Shown here: positions 36,703-48,113 of the stretch, one piece after another
Numbering within the stretch: the first letter of the stretch is position 1
How the letters are laid out: each line of letters begins with the position of its first letter
Assembly (NCBI RefSeq): GCF_029407905.1
Contig: NW_026577925.1
Span: 434,001 to 498,000, forward strand
From: Bubalus kerabau
Taxonomy: Eukaryota > Chordata > Mammalia > Artiodactyla > Bovidae
Length of the DNA: 64,000 nucleotides
Reading direction: 5' to 3'
Program-made: the position numbers and the translations under genes
Notes under the pieces: generated by a model
Database searches by the model: none
The model's input: only the letters and a program-made list of their open reading frames with translations
Told to the model about the DNA's origin: nothing

Positions 36703-36885
36703 TTAGTTCAGTTCAGTTCAGTTGCTCAGTCGTGTCTGACTCTTTGGAACCCCGTGGCCTGAAGGACGCCAGGCTTCCGTGTCCGTCACCAGCTCCAGGG
36801 GCTTGCTCAAACTCATGTCCATCGAGTCAGTGATGCCATCCAACCATCTTATCCTCTGTCATCCCCTTCTCCTCTGCCTTCAATC
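36703..36885. mobile_element. Truncated ruminant dispersed repeat (ART2A/Bov-type) in C2
   Basis: Same element and truncation as 32261-32437, with an extra 'gttca' repeat at its left end ('gttcagttcagttcagttgc'). Confidence 0.75.
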
Positions 36886-37625
36886 AAGACTATGAGAGGC
36901 AGATATTTTAGAGTATAATTATTGTAAAGAGTTTGTCTAAAAGCTCATATCACATTTACATTTTTTACTTTTGTTATTGTCGTTTCTAGGTAGTTTCTTG
37001 CTGACAAGCTTGTGACAGATATAACAATAGAGCAATTTTTACCTCAAAAGAAACCTAGGCACTATGAACATGTTGTGCTTAATGTTGTTGACTCTTAGAC
37101 ATGTCTATAATGGAGGAGCAAAACCAAAAATACTAGATATTTAATATTGACTAGTTCCCAGTTCACGGGACTCTGACATTCATTTAGGTCAATGTTTTCT
37201 TGTATTTCCAGCAGTTTGATTTGGAAGGGCTGCCTTGTCTTGAGACCACTGAAATCAGAACACAGAACTTGAGAAATATTATCAAAAAACACAGGGCTCA
37301 CACTGACACATACCTTAATCCAAACAGACAGACAAGACATCTTCCAGGTTTCCGCCTGAGATTTAAAATATTTCTTTGAGCCAGTCTTCTGGGGAGTGGG
37401 GGTATGGGGGTGGCAGCGAGGCAGGCTTGGGTAACAAGCTAATTGTTGGTCATTGCATATGCAAAGAACCAGCTTTCCGGGTTCCAAGGAAAAAAGTTTC
37501 CTTGGTAACCAACTTTGTCTGGTTCTATAGAATATCATGGCCCTTCTAGGTCAGGTCATCTTGCCTTTCTGTAGTCCTCGTTTTATCCCTAAATCATAGA
37601 CAGCTTGGATTGTCTCTGTGGGGTG
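36886..37625. other. Non-coding 3' part of C2
   Basis: Counterpart of 32438-33165. The minus-strand frame at 37095-37538 encodes 147 codons, collinear with the 149-codon frame of C1 but with several amino-acid changes and an altered N-terminus. Confidence 0.6.
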
Positions 37626-37734
37626 TATGTATTGTCCTCATGTTTGACCTGGTGGCAGCAGCGAGGTCCGAGAGCCTCTCCTGGAACCGGGCGTGGGGAC
37701 GGGGCTCACCGAGAGCCACTGGTGAAGGTGGGCA

Positions 37735-38125
37735 GCGCCCCTGGAGCGCGGCAGGGGCGGGGCGAACCCGGATGGCGCAGGGCGGGTGTCGGCTCCTGGC
37801 GGGGGTAGGGGAGGGCTTCCCAGTTGTGCTCTCGGAGATGGCCACTGCAGCTGGAAACGCGCCGGGAGCGCAGCCAGGGTGGGGTAAACCTGGGCTGCAC
37901 AGGTCGAGATTCCGCTCACTGTGGGTGGGGGGTCGGTCCCTGTTGTGCTCCCGGGTGTCGCCAATATGGCTGGGAACCCGCCGGGAGCCCGGCAGGGCCG
38001 GGACGAAACCTGGCGGCGCGGGGCGGGGTGGGGGTCCGTTCGCAGTGGGGGTCGGCTCCTGGCGGGGGTGGGGGAGGGCTTTCCAGATGTGCTGTTGGGG
38101 GTCGCCATTGCGGCTGGGAATGCCC
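37735..38125. repeat. CpG-rich minisatellite of C3
   Basis: Marker sequences at about 37819, 37938 and 38083. The last interval is expanded to about 145 bp by extra G-rich sequence around 38025-38060. Confidence 0.7.
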
Positions 38126-38190
38126 ATTTCGTGAACTCCTGGATCCCCAAGGATCGGCATCCATTGGCCACAGCGGAGGGGTGCGGAACA

Positions 38191-38199
38191 CAGGTAAGG
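38191..38199 (+). promoter_or_regulatory. Splice-donor-like site CAG|GTAAGG in C3
   Basis: Identical to the C1 site; the flanking base before CAG is A in both. Confidence 0.4.
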
Positions 38200-38619
38200 G
38201 AACGGGGACTGCCTGGAGCAGGGAACCATGTATTCCGCCCTGTGTTGGCACAGTCTCAGAGCTCCCCAACCTGGCGGTCGCAGAAAGGCCTCATCTTTGG
38301 GGTCAAGGCCTTTACCGCTCCACCCCTCTGCTGAAAAACCTCAGAGTCTGCGCGGTTTTCCCAAGCAGCCTAGTGTCCGCTGGAAGTCCAAGGGACAGAA
38401 CCCTGAATTCTGGCCGTCTGGCCCAGCCCTGCTTCTGGCACTTTGTAGGCCAGCGGGCCCTGGAGCACCTGCTAGGATGGGAAAGGGAAGGGTACGCGAA
38501 TTGCACCCTGGTGGCCGCCGAGGCAGCAAAGAAGGGGGGAGGGCACCTTACTGCCCTTTAATGGCAGACAGAATCTGTGGCTGTCCTGCTGCATGGGCCT
38601 TTTCATGGGGACCTTGTGC

Positions 38620-38625
38620 AATAAA
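38620..38625 (+). terminator. Poly(A) signal AATAAA of C3, at the satellite junction
   Basis: The GT-rich downstream element found in the other copies is lost here, because satellite I starts 6 bp after the signal. Confidence 0.5.
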
Positions 38626-38630
38626 AGTTT

Positions 38631-40760
38631 ACCAGTGACCTTAGGGAACTTCCCAGTGTGCTTCTGACAGATGAGGGATGCTGTGGAGTTGGCGGGGCCT
38701 CTCAGGACTCCGCTGGGTTTGGCGCAATGGAAGAGGGCCTCATCTCCAGGGAAGGCAGGAACCTCAGGCTTCCTCTCCGTTTCGGACTCCGACCGCAGGG
38801 TCCCTGCAGAGTTGGGACAGGAGAGTCAGGAATCGTCTTGTCTGAGGAAGGGAACTCCGCTTGCCTCTCGAGGTGCTCAGGGGGTCTCAGGCCCCTTGTT
38901 GAGCTGTGTGTGGAACCTGCGGGTGTTTCCGGACGATGCACGACAGTGACAGTGCCCCTTCGTGTTGTGCCTTCACCCACTGGCTTGCCTTCGAAGAGGT
39001 GTCCGGGCCTCCGGTTCTTTTCAAGAGCGGACAGGGAAATCGGGGTCTTTCGGCATGTGGGACCACCCACGGGGCTAGTCTCAAATTTCCTAGTGAGGCC
39101 GGCTTCATCCTGAGGTGTGCCGGGAAAGCCGGGAACCCCTTCCAGAATAGGCAGGGGAATCGACTCTCCTGTCGTGATGAGGAGGGGAGAAGGGGCTCAG
39201 ATGAAGGGGTGCCAGGACCCTCGGTGTTCCCCTCGAGGGAACCCGGCGTGTCTGGGAAATTTTGGAGGTCGCATGAAGGGTGTCAGGTACCGTTTCGCAA
39301 CTCAGGACGGAACGTGAGACTTCCCTTGAGACGCCGTAGCGGGCAAGGGCCCCATCTTGCGAAGACGTTGGGACCACGTGGTTTTTCTCGAGTTGCGGCG
39401 GGATTCTCGAGTTACGACGGGGATTTCAGGCTTCCTCTTGGGTTGGCCCTGGGAAGCCCCATCTTCCATTCGAGTTGCGAGGGAAAGCTGGGGGTTGCGC
39501 TCGAGTCACTGCAGGGCCCAAGAGACCTCATTTAGGCGTGTGTCCAGGACCTAGTAGTACTCTCAAGGGAAGACAGGGATCCCGGGGTTGCACTCCAGAG
39601 TCCCCCGTGGAGTCAGGCCTCGCCTCGAGGGGAAGCAAAGGACTCCGCTCTTCTCTTGAGCCACGACGCGGATCTCTTGGAGCCCTCTGAGTGGCCTCAA
39701 GGGAGTCAAGCCTAATCTTCAGTTTGGAGAGAGGACTCGGGATTGCTCTCCAGGAAAGGCAGGAAAAGAAGGCCCTCACCTCGCGAGGACGGGGGCTTCT
39801 CAGGGGTTTCCTCGAGCTGTGGCGTCCGTGGGGCTTTTCTCACGAGGCACGACGAGGTTCTCAGGGAGCCTCTCGTGCGGCGCCAGGGAAGTCAGGTCTC
39901 CATGAGCGTGGCGAGGGGGAGCGCGTCATTGTTCTCGAGTCCTGGGAGGGGACTAGGGCATCAAGGCGTGTAGAAGAAGGACTCTTGAGGTCTTTCTCGG
40001 CTTGCGGCGGGAAACCCTCGTTTCCCTCGACTTCTCCCGGTGACCTGAGGGAACTTCCCAGGGTTCCTCTTAGAGGTGAGGGATGCTGTGGAGTTGGTGG
40101 GCCATCTCGGGACTCCTCTGGGTTTGGCGCAATCGAAGAGGGCCTCATCTCGAGGGGAGACAGGACCTCAGGCTTCCTCTCCGTTTCGTACTCCGACAGC
40201 AGTGTCCCTGCAGCGTTGGGGCAGGAGAGTCAGGCCTCGTCTTGTCTGAGGAAGGGAACTCCGCTTGCCTCTCGAGTTGCTCAGGGAGTCTCAGTCCCCT
40301 CGTGGAGCTGTGTGTGGAAACCGCGTGTGTTTCCGGACAATGCACGGGAGTGTCAGTGCCCCTTCGTGTTGTTCCTTCACTCACAGGGTGGCCTTCGAAG
40401 AGGTGTCCGGGCATCGGGTTCTCCTCAACTGCGGACCGGGAAATCAGGGTCGTCAACATGGGGCACCAGCCACGGGGCTTGTCTCGAATTTCCTCGCGAG
40501 GCCGGCCTCATCCTGAGGGGCGCCGTGCAGACCGGGAACCCATTCCAGACCACGCAGGGGAATCAACTCTCCTGTCGCGACCAGGAGAGGAGTAGGGGCT
40601 CAGGGGAAGTGGTGCCGGGACTCTCGGTGTTCCCCTCAAGGGAACCCGGCATGACGAGGAACTTTTGGATGTCGCATGAAGGGTGTCAGGTACCGTGTCT
40701 CACTTCACGACGGAACATGGGACTTCGCTTGAGACGCCGAGGCGGGCAAGGGCCTCATCT
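38631..40760. repeat. Diverged B-like satellite I at the left edge of array 2
   Basis: Carries B markers such as 'tctgaggaaggg' and 'gctcagggggtctcaggcccc' but lacks the second CACGTG and differs at many positions from core B monomers. This fits array-edge monomers escaping homogenisation. Confidence 0.65.
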
Positions 40761-43700
40761 TGCCAAGAGGTGTGAACCACGTGGTTTTTCTCGAGTTGCG
40801 GCGGCATTCTCGAGTTATGACGGGGATCTCAGCCTTCCCCTTGGGTTGGCCCTGGGAAGCCCAATCTTCCCCTCGGGTTGCGAGGGAAAGCTGGGGGTTG
40901 CGCTCGAGTCACTGCAGGGCCGAAGAGACCTCACCTAGACGTGTGTCCGGGACCTAATATTCCTCTCCAGGGAAGGCAGGGATCTCGGGGTTGCATTCCA
41001 GGCTCCCCCGGGGAGTCAGGCCTCGTCTCGAGGGGAAGCCAAGGACCCCGGTCTCCTCTCGAGTAGCGACGCGGGTCTCTTGGAGCCCTCTGAGCGGCCT
41101 CAAGGGAGTCCAATCTCCTCTTCCGTTTGGAGAGAGGACCCGGGATTGCTCTCCAGGCCATGCAGGAAAAGAAGGCCCTCAGCTCTCGAGGACGGGTTGC
41201 GTCTCAGGGGTTTCCTCGAGCTGCGGCGCCCGTGGGGGTTTTCTCCCGAGGCACGACGAGGATCTCAGGGAGTCTCTCCTGCGGCGCCAGGGAAGTCAGG
41301 TCTCCATGCGCGTGGCGAGGGGGAGCGCGTCATGGTTCTCCAGTCACGGGAGGGGACTAGGGCCTCAAGACGCGTTGAAGAAGGACTCTCGAGGTCTTTC
41401 TCGGGGGGCGGCGCGAAACCCTCGTTTCCCTCGCCTTCTGCCGGGGACCTTAGGGAACTTCCCAGGGTGCATCTGAGAGGCGAGGGATCCTGTGGAGGTG
41501 GCGGGGCCACTCGGGACTCCGCTGGGTCTGGCGCAACGGAAGAGGGCCTCACCTCGAGGGGAGGCAGGAACCTCAGGCTTCCTCTCCGTTTCGGACTCCG
41601 ACTGCAGGGTCCCTGCAGAGTTGGGACAGGAGAGTCAGGCCTCGTCTTGTCTGAGGAAGGGAACCCCGCTGGCCTCTCGAGTTGCTCAGGGGGTCCCTCG
41701 TCGAGCTGTGTGTGGAACCCGCGGGTCTTTGCGGACGATGCACGGGGGTGGCAGTGCCCCTTCGTGTTGTGCCTTCACCCACAGGGTTGCCTTCGCAGAG
41801 GGGTCCGGGCCTCGGGTCCTTCTCAAGGGCGGACCGGGGAATCGGGGGCGTTCGGCATGTGGCCCCACCCACGTGGCTCGTCTCAAATTTCCTCGTGAGA
41901 CCGGCCTCATCCTGAGGTGGGCCGGGAAGGCCGGGAACCCCTTCCAGACCACGCAGGGGAATCGCCTCTCCTGTCGCGATCAGGAGGGGAGAAGGAGCTC
42001 AGAGGAAGCGGTGCCGGGACCCTCGGTGTTCCCCTCGAGGGAACCCGGCATGTAGGGGGACTTTTGTGTGTCGCAGGAAGGCTGTCAGGGACCGTATCGC
42101 ACTTCAGGGCGGAACAGGGGACTTCCCTTGAGACGCCATGGCGGGCAAGGGCCTCATCTTGCCAAGAGGTGGGAACCACGTGGTTTTTCTCGAGTTGCGG
42201 CGGGATTCTCGAGTTACGACGGGGATCTCAGCCTTCCCCTTGGGTTGGCCCTGGGAAGCCCAATCTTCCCCTCGGGTTGCGAGGGGAAGCTGGGGGTTGC
42301 GCTCGAGTCACTGCAGGGCCGAAGAGACCTCACCTAGGCGTGTGTCCGGGACCTAATATTCCTCTCCAGGGAAGGCAGGGATCTCGGGGTTGCATTCCAG
42401 GCTCCCCCGGGGAGTCAGGCCTCGTCTCGAGGGGAAGCCAAGGACTCCGCTCTCCTCTCGAGTCGCGACGCGGGTCTCTTGGAGCCCCCTGAGGGGCCTC
42501 AAGCGAGTCCAGCCTCCTCTTCCGTTTGGAGAGAGGACCCGGGATTGCTCTCCAGGCCATGCAGGAAAAGAAGGCCCTCAGCTCGCGAGGACGGGGGCGT
42601 CTCAGGGGTTTCCTCGAGCTGCGGCGCCCGTGGGGGTTTTCTCCCGAGGCACGACGAGGATCTCAGGGAGCCTCTCGTGCGGCGCCAGGGAAGTCAGGTC
42701 TCCATGCACGTGGCGAGGGGGAGCGCGTCATGGCTCTCGAGTCACGGGAGGGGACTAGGGCCTCGAGACGCGCTGAAGAAGGACTCTCGAGGTCTTTCTT
42801 GGGGGGGCGGCGGGAAACCCTCGTTTCCCTCGCCTTCTGCCGGGGACCTTAGGGAACTTCCCAGGGTGCCTCTGAGAGGCGAGTGATCCTGTGGAGGTGG
42901 CGGGGCCCCTCGGGACTCCGCTTGGTCTGTCGCAACGGAAGAGGGCCTCACCTCGAGGGGAGGCAGGAACCTCAGGCTTCCTCTCCGTTTCGGACTCCGA
43001 CCGCAGGGTCCCTGCAGACTTGGGACAGGAGAGTCAGGTCTCGTCTTGTCTGAGGAAGGGAACCCCGCTGGCCTCTCGAGTTGCTCAGGGGGTCTCAGGC
43101 CCCTCGTCGAGCTGTGTGTGGAACCCGCGGGTCTTTGCGGACGATGCACGGGGGTGGCAGTGCCCCTTCGTGTTGTGCCTTCACCCACAGGGTTGCCTTC
43201 GAAGAGGGGTCCGGGCTTCGGGTCCTTCTCAAGAGCGGACCGGGGAATCGGGGGCTTTCGGCATGTGCCAACACCCACGTGGCTCATCTCGAATTTCCTC
43301 GTGAGACCGGCCTCATCCTGAGGTGCGCCGGGAAGGCCAGGAACCCCTTCCAGACCACGCAGGGGAATCGCCTCTCCTGTCGCGATCAGGAGGGGAGAAG
43401 GGGCTCAGAGGATGCGGTGCCGGGTCCCTCGGTGTTCCCCTCGGGGGAACCCGGTGTGTCGGGGACTCTTGGGGTTCGCAGGAAGGCTGTCAGGGACCGT
43501 TTCGCACTTCAGGGCGGAACAGGGGACTTCCCTTGAGACGCCGTCGCGGGCAAGGGCCTCATCTTGCCAAGAGGTGGGAACCACGTGGTTTTTCTCGAGT
43601 TGCGGCGGGATTCTCGAGTTACGACGGGGATCTCAGCCTTCCCCTTGGGTTGGCCCTGGGAAGCCCAATCTTCCCCTCGGGTTGCGAGGGGAAGCTGGGG

Positions 43701-46194
43701 GTTGCGCTCGAGTCACTGCAGGGCCGAAGAGACCTCACCTAGGCGTGTGTCCGGGACCTAATATTCCTCTCCAGGGAAGGCAGGGATCTCGGGGTTGCAT
43801 TCCAGGCTCCCCCGGGGAGTCAGGCCTCGTCTCGAGGGGAAGCCAAGGACTCCGCTCTCCTCTCGAGTCGCGACGCGGGTCTCTTGGAGCCCCCTGAGGG
43901 GCCTCAAGCGAGTCCAGCCTCCTCTTCCGTTTGGAGAGAGGACCCGGGATTGCTCTCCAGGCCATGCAGGAAAAGAAGGCCCTCAGCTCGCGAGGACGGG
44001 GGTGTCTCAGGGGTTTCCTCGAGCTGCGGCGCCCGTGGGGGTTTTCTCCCGAGGCACGACGAGGATCTCAGGGAGCCTCTCGTGCGGCGCCAGGGAAGTC
44101 AGGTCTCCATGCGCGTGGCGAGGGGGAGCGCGTCATGGCTCTCGAGTCACGGGAGGGGACTAGGGCCTCGAGACGCGCTGAAGAAGGACTCTCGAGGTCT
44201 TTCTTGGGGGGGCGGCGGGAAACCCTCGTTTCCCTCGCCTTCTGCCGGGGACCTTAGGGAACTTCCCAGGGTGCCTCTGAGAGGCGAGTGATCCTGTGGA
44301 GGTGGCGGGGCCCCTCGGGACTCCGCTTGGTCTGTCGCAACGGAAGAGGGCCTCACCTCGAGGGGAGGCAGGAACCTCAGGCTTCCTCTCCGTTTCGGAC
44401 TCCGACCGCAGGGTCCCTGCAGACTTGGGACAGGAGAGTCAGGTCTCGTCTTGTCTGAGGAAGGGAACCCCGCTGGCCTCTCGAGTTGCTCAGGGGGTCT
44501 CAGGCCCCTCGTCGAGCTGTGTGTGGAACCCGCGGGTCTTTGCGGACGATGCACGGGGGTGGCAGTGCCCCTTCGTGTTGTGCCTTCACCCACAGGGTTG
44601 CCTTCGAAGAGGGGTCCGGGCTTCGGGTCCTTCTCAAGAGCGGACCGGGGAATCGGGGGCTTTCGGCATGTGCCAACACCCACGTGGCTCATCTCGAATT
44701 TCCTCGTGAGACCGGCCTCATCCTGAGGTGCGCCGGGAAGGCCAGGAACCCCTTCCAGACCACGCAGGGGAATCGCCTCTCCTGTCGCGATCAGGAGGGG
44801 AGAAGGGGCTCAGAGGATGCGGTGCCGGGTCCCTCGGTGTTCCCCTCGGGGGAACCCGGTGTGTCGGGGACTCTTGGGGTTCGCAGGAAGGCTGTCAGGG
44901 ACCGTTTCGCACTTCAGGGCGGAACAGGGGACTTCCCTTGAGACGCCGTCGCGGACAAGGGCCTCATCTTGCCAAGAGGTGGGAACCACGTGGTTTTTCT
45001 CGAGTTGCGGCGGGATTCTCGAGTTACGACGGGGATCTCAGCCTTCCCCTTGGGTTGGCCCTGGGAAGCCCAATCTTCCCCTCGGGTTGCGAGGGAAAGC
45101 TGGGGGTTGCGCTCGAGTCACTGCAGGGCCCAAGAGACCTCACCTAGGCGTGTGTCCGGGACCTAATATTCCTCTCCAGGGAAGGCAGGGATCTCGGGGT
45201 TGCATTCCAGGCTCCCCCGGGGAGTCAGGCCTCGTCTCGAGGGGAAGCCAAGGACTCCGCTCTCCTCTCGAGTCGCGACGCAGGTCTCTTGGAGCCCCCT
45301 GAGGGGCCTCAAGCGAGTCCAGCCTCCTCTTCCGTTTGGAGAGAGGACCCGGGATTGCTCTCCAGGCCATGCAGGAAAAGAAGGCCCTCAGCTCGCGAGG
45401 ACGGGGGCGTCTCAGGGGTTTCCTCGAGCTGCGGCGCCCGTGGGGGTTTTCTCCCGAGGCACGACGAGGATCTCAGGGAGCCTCTCGTGCGGCGCCAGGG
45501 AAGTCAGGTCTCCATGCGCGTGGCGAGGGGGAGCGCATCCTGGCTCTCGAGTCACGGGAGGGGACTAGGGCCTCGAGACGCGTTGAAGAAGGACTCTCGA
45601 GGTCTTTCTCGGGGGGCGGCGGGAAACCCTCGTTTCCCTCGCCTTCTGCCGGGGACGTTAGGGAACTTCCCAGGGTGCCTCTGAGAGGCAAGGGATCCTG
45701 TGGAGGTGGCGGGGCCCCTCGGGAGTCCGCTGGGTCTAGCGCAACGGAAGAGGGCCTCACCTCGAGGGGAGGCAGGAACCTCAGGCTTCCTCTCCGTTTC
45801 GGACTCCGACCGCAGTGTCCCTGCAGAGTTGGGACAGGAGAGTCAGGCCTCGTCTTGTCTGAGGAAGGGAAACCCGCTGGCCTTTCGAGTTGCTCAGGGG
45901 GTCTCAGGCCCCTCGTCGAGCTGTGTGTGGAACCCGCGGGTTTTTGCAGACGATGCACAGGGGTGGCAGTGACCCTTCGTGTTGTGCCTTCTCCCACAGG
46001 GTTGCCTTCGAAGAGGGGTCCGGGCCTCGGGTCCTTCTCAAGAGCGGACCGGGGAATCGGGGGCGTTCGGCATGTGGAACCACCCACGTGGCTCATCTCG
46101 AATTTTCTTGTGAGACCGGCCTCATCCTGAGGTGCGCCTGGAAGGCCGGGAACCCCTTCCAGACCACGCAGGGGAATCGCATCTCCTGTCGCGA
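40761..46194. repeat. Satellite I subfamily B core, array 2
   Basis: Highly uniform GC-rich monomers with 'ccaagaggtgggaaccacg' and the second CACGTG at 41870, 43276, 44681 and 46085. It includes two adjacent monomers that are almost indistinguishable (42178-43582 and 43583-44987). Confidence 0.85.
42330..45370. repeat. Recently amplified satellite I monomers
   Basis: Monomers at 42177, 43582 and 44987 share the private variant 'ctgaggggcctcaagcgagtcc' (others read 'ctgagcggcctcaaggg'). Across 42742-43287 and 44147-44692, spaced 1,405 bp, the six-frame translations are identical over 181 codons. Confidence 0.8.
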
Positions 46195-46794
46195 TCAGGA
46201 GGGGAGAAGGGGCTCAGATGAAGTGGTGCCGGGACCCTCAGTGTTCCCCTCGAGGGTACCCCGCGTGTTGGGGAACTTTTGGGGGTCGCAGGAAGGCTGT
46301 CAGGGACCGTTTCGCCTTCAGGGCATAACAGGGGACTTCCCTTGAGACGCCGTTGCGGGGAAGGGCCTCATCTTGCCAAGAGGTGGGAACCACGTGGTTT
46401 TTCTCGAGTTTCGGCGGGATTCTCGAGTTACTACAGGTATCTCAGGCTTCCCCTTGGGTTGGCCCTGGGAAGCCCAATCTTCCCCTCGAGTTGCGAGGGA
46501 AAGCTGGGGGTTGCGCTCGAGTCACTGCAGGGCCGAAGAGACCTCACCTAGGCGTGTGTCCGGGACCTAATATTCCTCTCCAGGGAAGGCAGGGATCTCG
46601 GGGTTGCATTCCAGGCTCCCCCGGGGAGTCAGGCCTCGTCTCGAGGGGAAGCCAAAGACTCCGCTCTCCTCTCGAATCGTGACGCGGGTCTCTTGGAGCC
46701 CCCTGAGCGGTTTCAAGGGAGTCCAGCCTCCTCTTCAGTTTGGAGAGGGGACTCGTGATTGGTCTCCAGGCCATGCAGGAAAATAAGGCCTTCA

Positions 46795-48113
46795 TATCGC
46801 GATGACCGGGGTGTCTCATGTGTTTCCTCGAGCTGCCGCGCCAGTGTGGGTTTCCTCACGAGGTACGATGAGGAACTCATGGAGCCTCTCGTGCAGTGCC
46901 AGTTTAGTCAGGTCTCCATGCGCGTGGCGAGGGGGAGCGTGTCATGGCTCTCGAGTCATGGTAGGGGAATCGCGACTCAACACATTTTGAAGCACTCTCG
47001 AGGTCTTTCTCGAGTCACGGCAGAAAACCCAGGGTTCCCTCGACTTGTGCCTGTGACCTCAGGGAGCTTCTCATTGTGCCTCTGAGAACTCAGGGATACT
47101 GTGGAGTTGGTAGGGGCCTCTCGGGACTCCACTGTTTGTGGTGCAATGGAAGAGGGCTTCATCTCGAGTGGACGCCGGAACCTCAGGCTTCCTCTCCGTT
47201 TCTGACTCGGATCCCATGGTCCCTGCAGAGTAGGGACAAGAGAGTCACACCTAGTCTTCTGTTGAGGAATGGACCTTCGTTTGCCTTTCGAGTTGTTTAC
47301 AGGGTGACAGGCCACTTGTCGAAATGTCTGTGGGACCTGCGGGTTTTTCTGGACGATGCACGCGGGTGTCAGTGCCCCTTCGTGTTGTGCCTTCATCCAC
47401 AGGTTTTCCTTCAAAGAGGTGTGCTGGCATCGGGTTCTTTTCAAGAGTGGACCGTGAAATTGGGGTCTTTCGGCATGTGGCACCACCCACGAGGCTACGT
47501 CTCGAACTTCCTCATGAGACCGGCCTCATCCTGAGGTGCGCCCGGAAGGTCGGGAACCCCTTGCAGACAGAGAAGGGGAGTCGACCCTCCTGTCGCAATC
47601 AGGAGAGGAGAAGGGGCTCAGATGAAGTGGTGCCGGGAACCTCGGTGTTCCCCTTGAGTGAGTCTGGTTTGTCGCGGAACTTTTGGGGTCGCATCAAGGG
47701 TGCCAAGTACCGTTTCGCACTTCAGGATGGAACGTGGGACTTCTCTTGAGATGCTGTAGCGGACAAAGGGCCTCATCTTGCGATGACGAGGGAAGCACGT
47801 GGTTTTTCTCGAGTTGCGGTGGGATTCTCGAGTTACGACGGGGAATTCAGGCTTCCTCTTGTGTTGGCCCAGGAAGTCAAATCTTCCATTCGAGTTGCCA
47901 GGGAGAGCTGTGGATTGGGCTCCATTCACTGAAGGGCAAACTAGACCTCATCTAGGCTTGTATCCAGGACTTAATGTTCCTCTCCATAGGCGACAGGGAT
48001 TTGGGGTTGCATTCCATACTCACCCGGGGAGTCAGGCCTCATCTCGAGGGGAAGCAAAGGACTCCACTCTCTTCTCGAGTCGCGACAGGTATCTCTTGGA
48101 GCCCACTGAGTGG
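46795..48113. repeat. Satellite I A-type edge of array 2
   Basis: Copy of 19681-20999 at an offset of 27,114 bp, with the same B-to-A switch and the same terminal breakpoint. Confidence 0.8.

Larger units (their letters stand above)
33166..37625. repeat. C-unit macrosatellite, copy 2
   Basis: Second tandem copy, joined directly to C1 without satellite between them. Carries a 5' part (33166-33426) that C1 lacks because C1 begins at the S/L junction. Otherwise the same order of elements as C1 with scattered substitutions and small indels. Confidence 0.8.
37626..38630. repeat. C-unit macrosatellite, copy 3, truncated
   Basis: Starts with the same 5' segment as C2 and runs through minisatellite, donor-like site (38191-38199) and poly(A) signal (38620-38625). 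It stops at 'aataaaagttt', where satellite I begins. Relative to C1, a 34-bp segment between two 'accct' repeats is missing near 38510. Confidence 0.8.
38631..48113. repeat. Bovine satellite I tandem array 2
   Basis: About 6.8 monomers anchored at 39375, 40778, 42177, 43582, 44987, 46391 and 47796 (periods 1,399-1,405 bp). The array starts at monomer phase about +660 and ends at phase +317, so it is not a whole number of monomers. All seven CACGTG anchors are intact. Confidence 0.93.

Noticed and set aside
37824..38561. 245-codon plus-strand frame in C3
   Set aside because: Covers minisatellite plus the exon-like region in a frame that is closed in C1, C2 and C4. It crosses the donor-like site.
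38228..38638. 136-codon frame in C3 with partial relatives in C1 (83 codons) and C2 (98 codons)
   Set aside because: The shared part reflects recent sequence identity between the copies. Starts and ends differ, C4 is frameshifted, and no domain is seen.
39691..40938. 415-codon open frame in satellite I array 2
   Set aside because: It lies wholly inside satellite I monomers and crosses a monomer border. Equivalent monomers are not open in the same frame. High GC makes stop codons rare in several frames at once.
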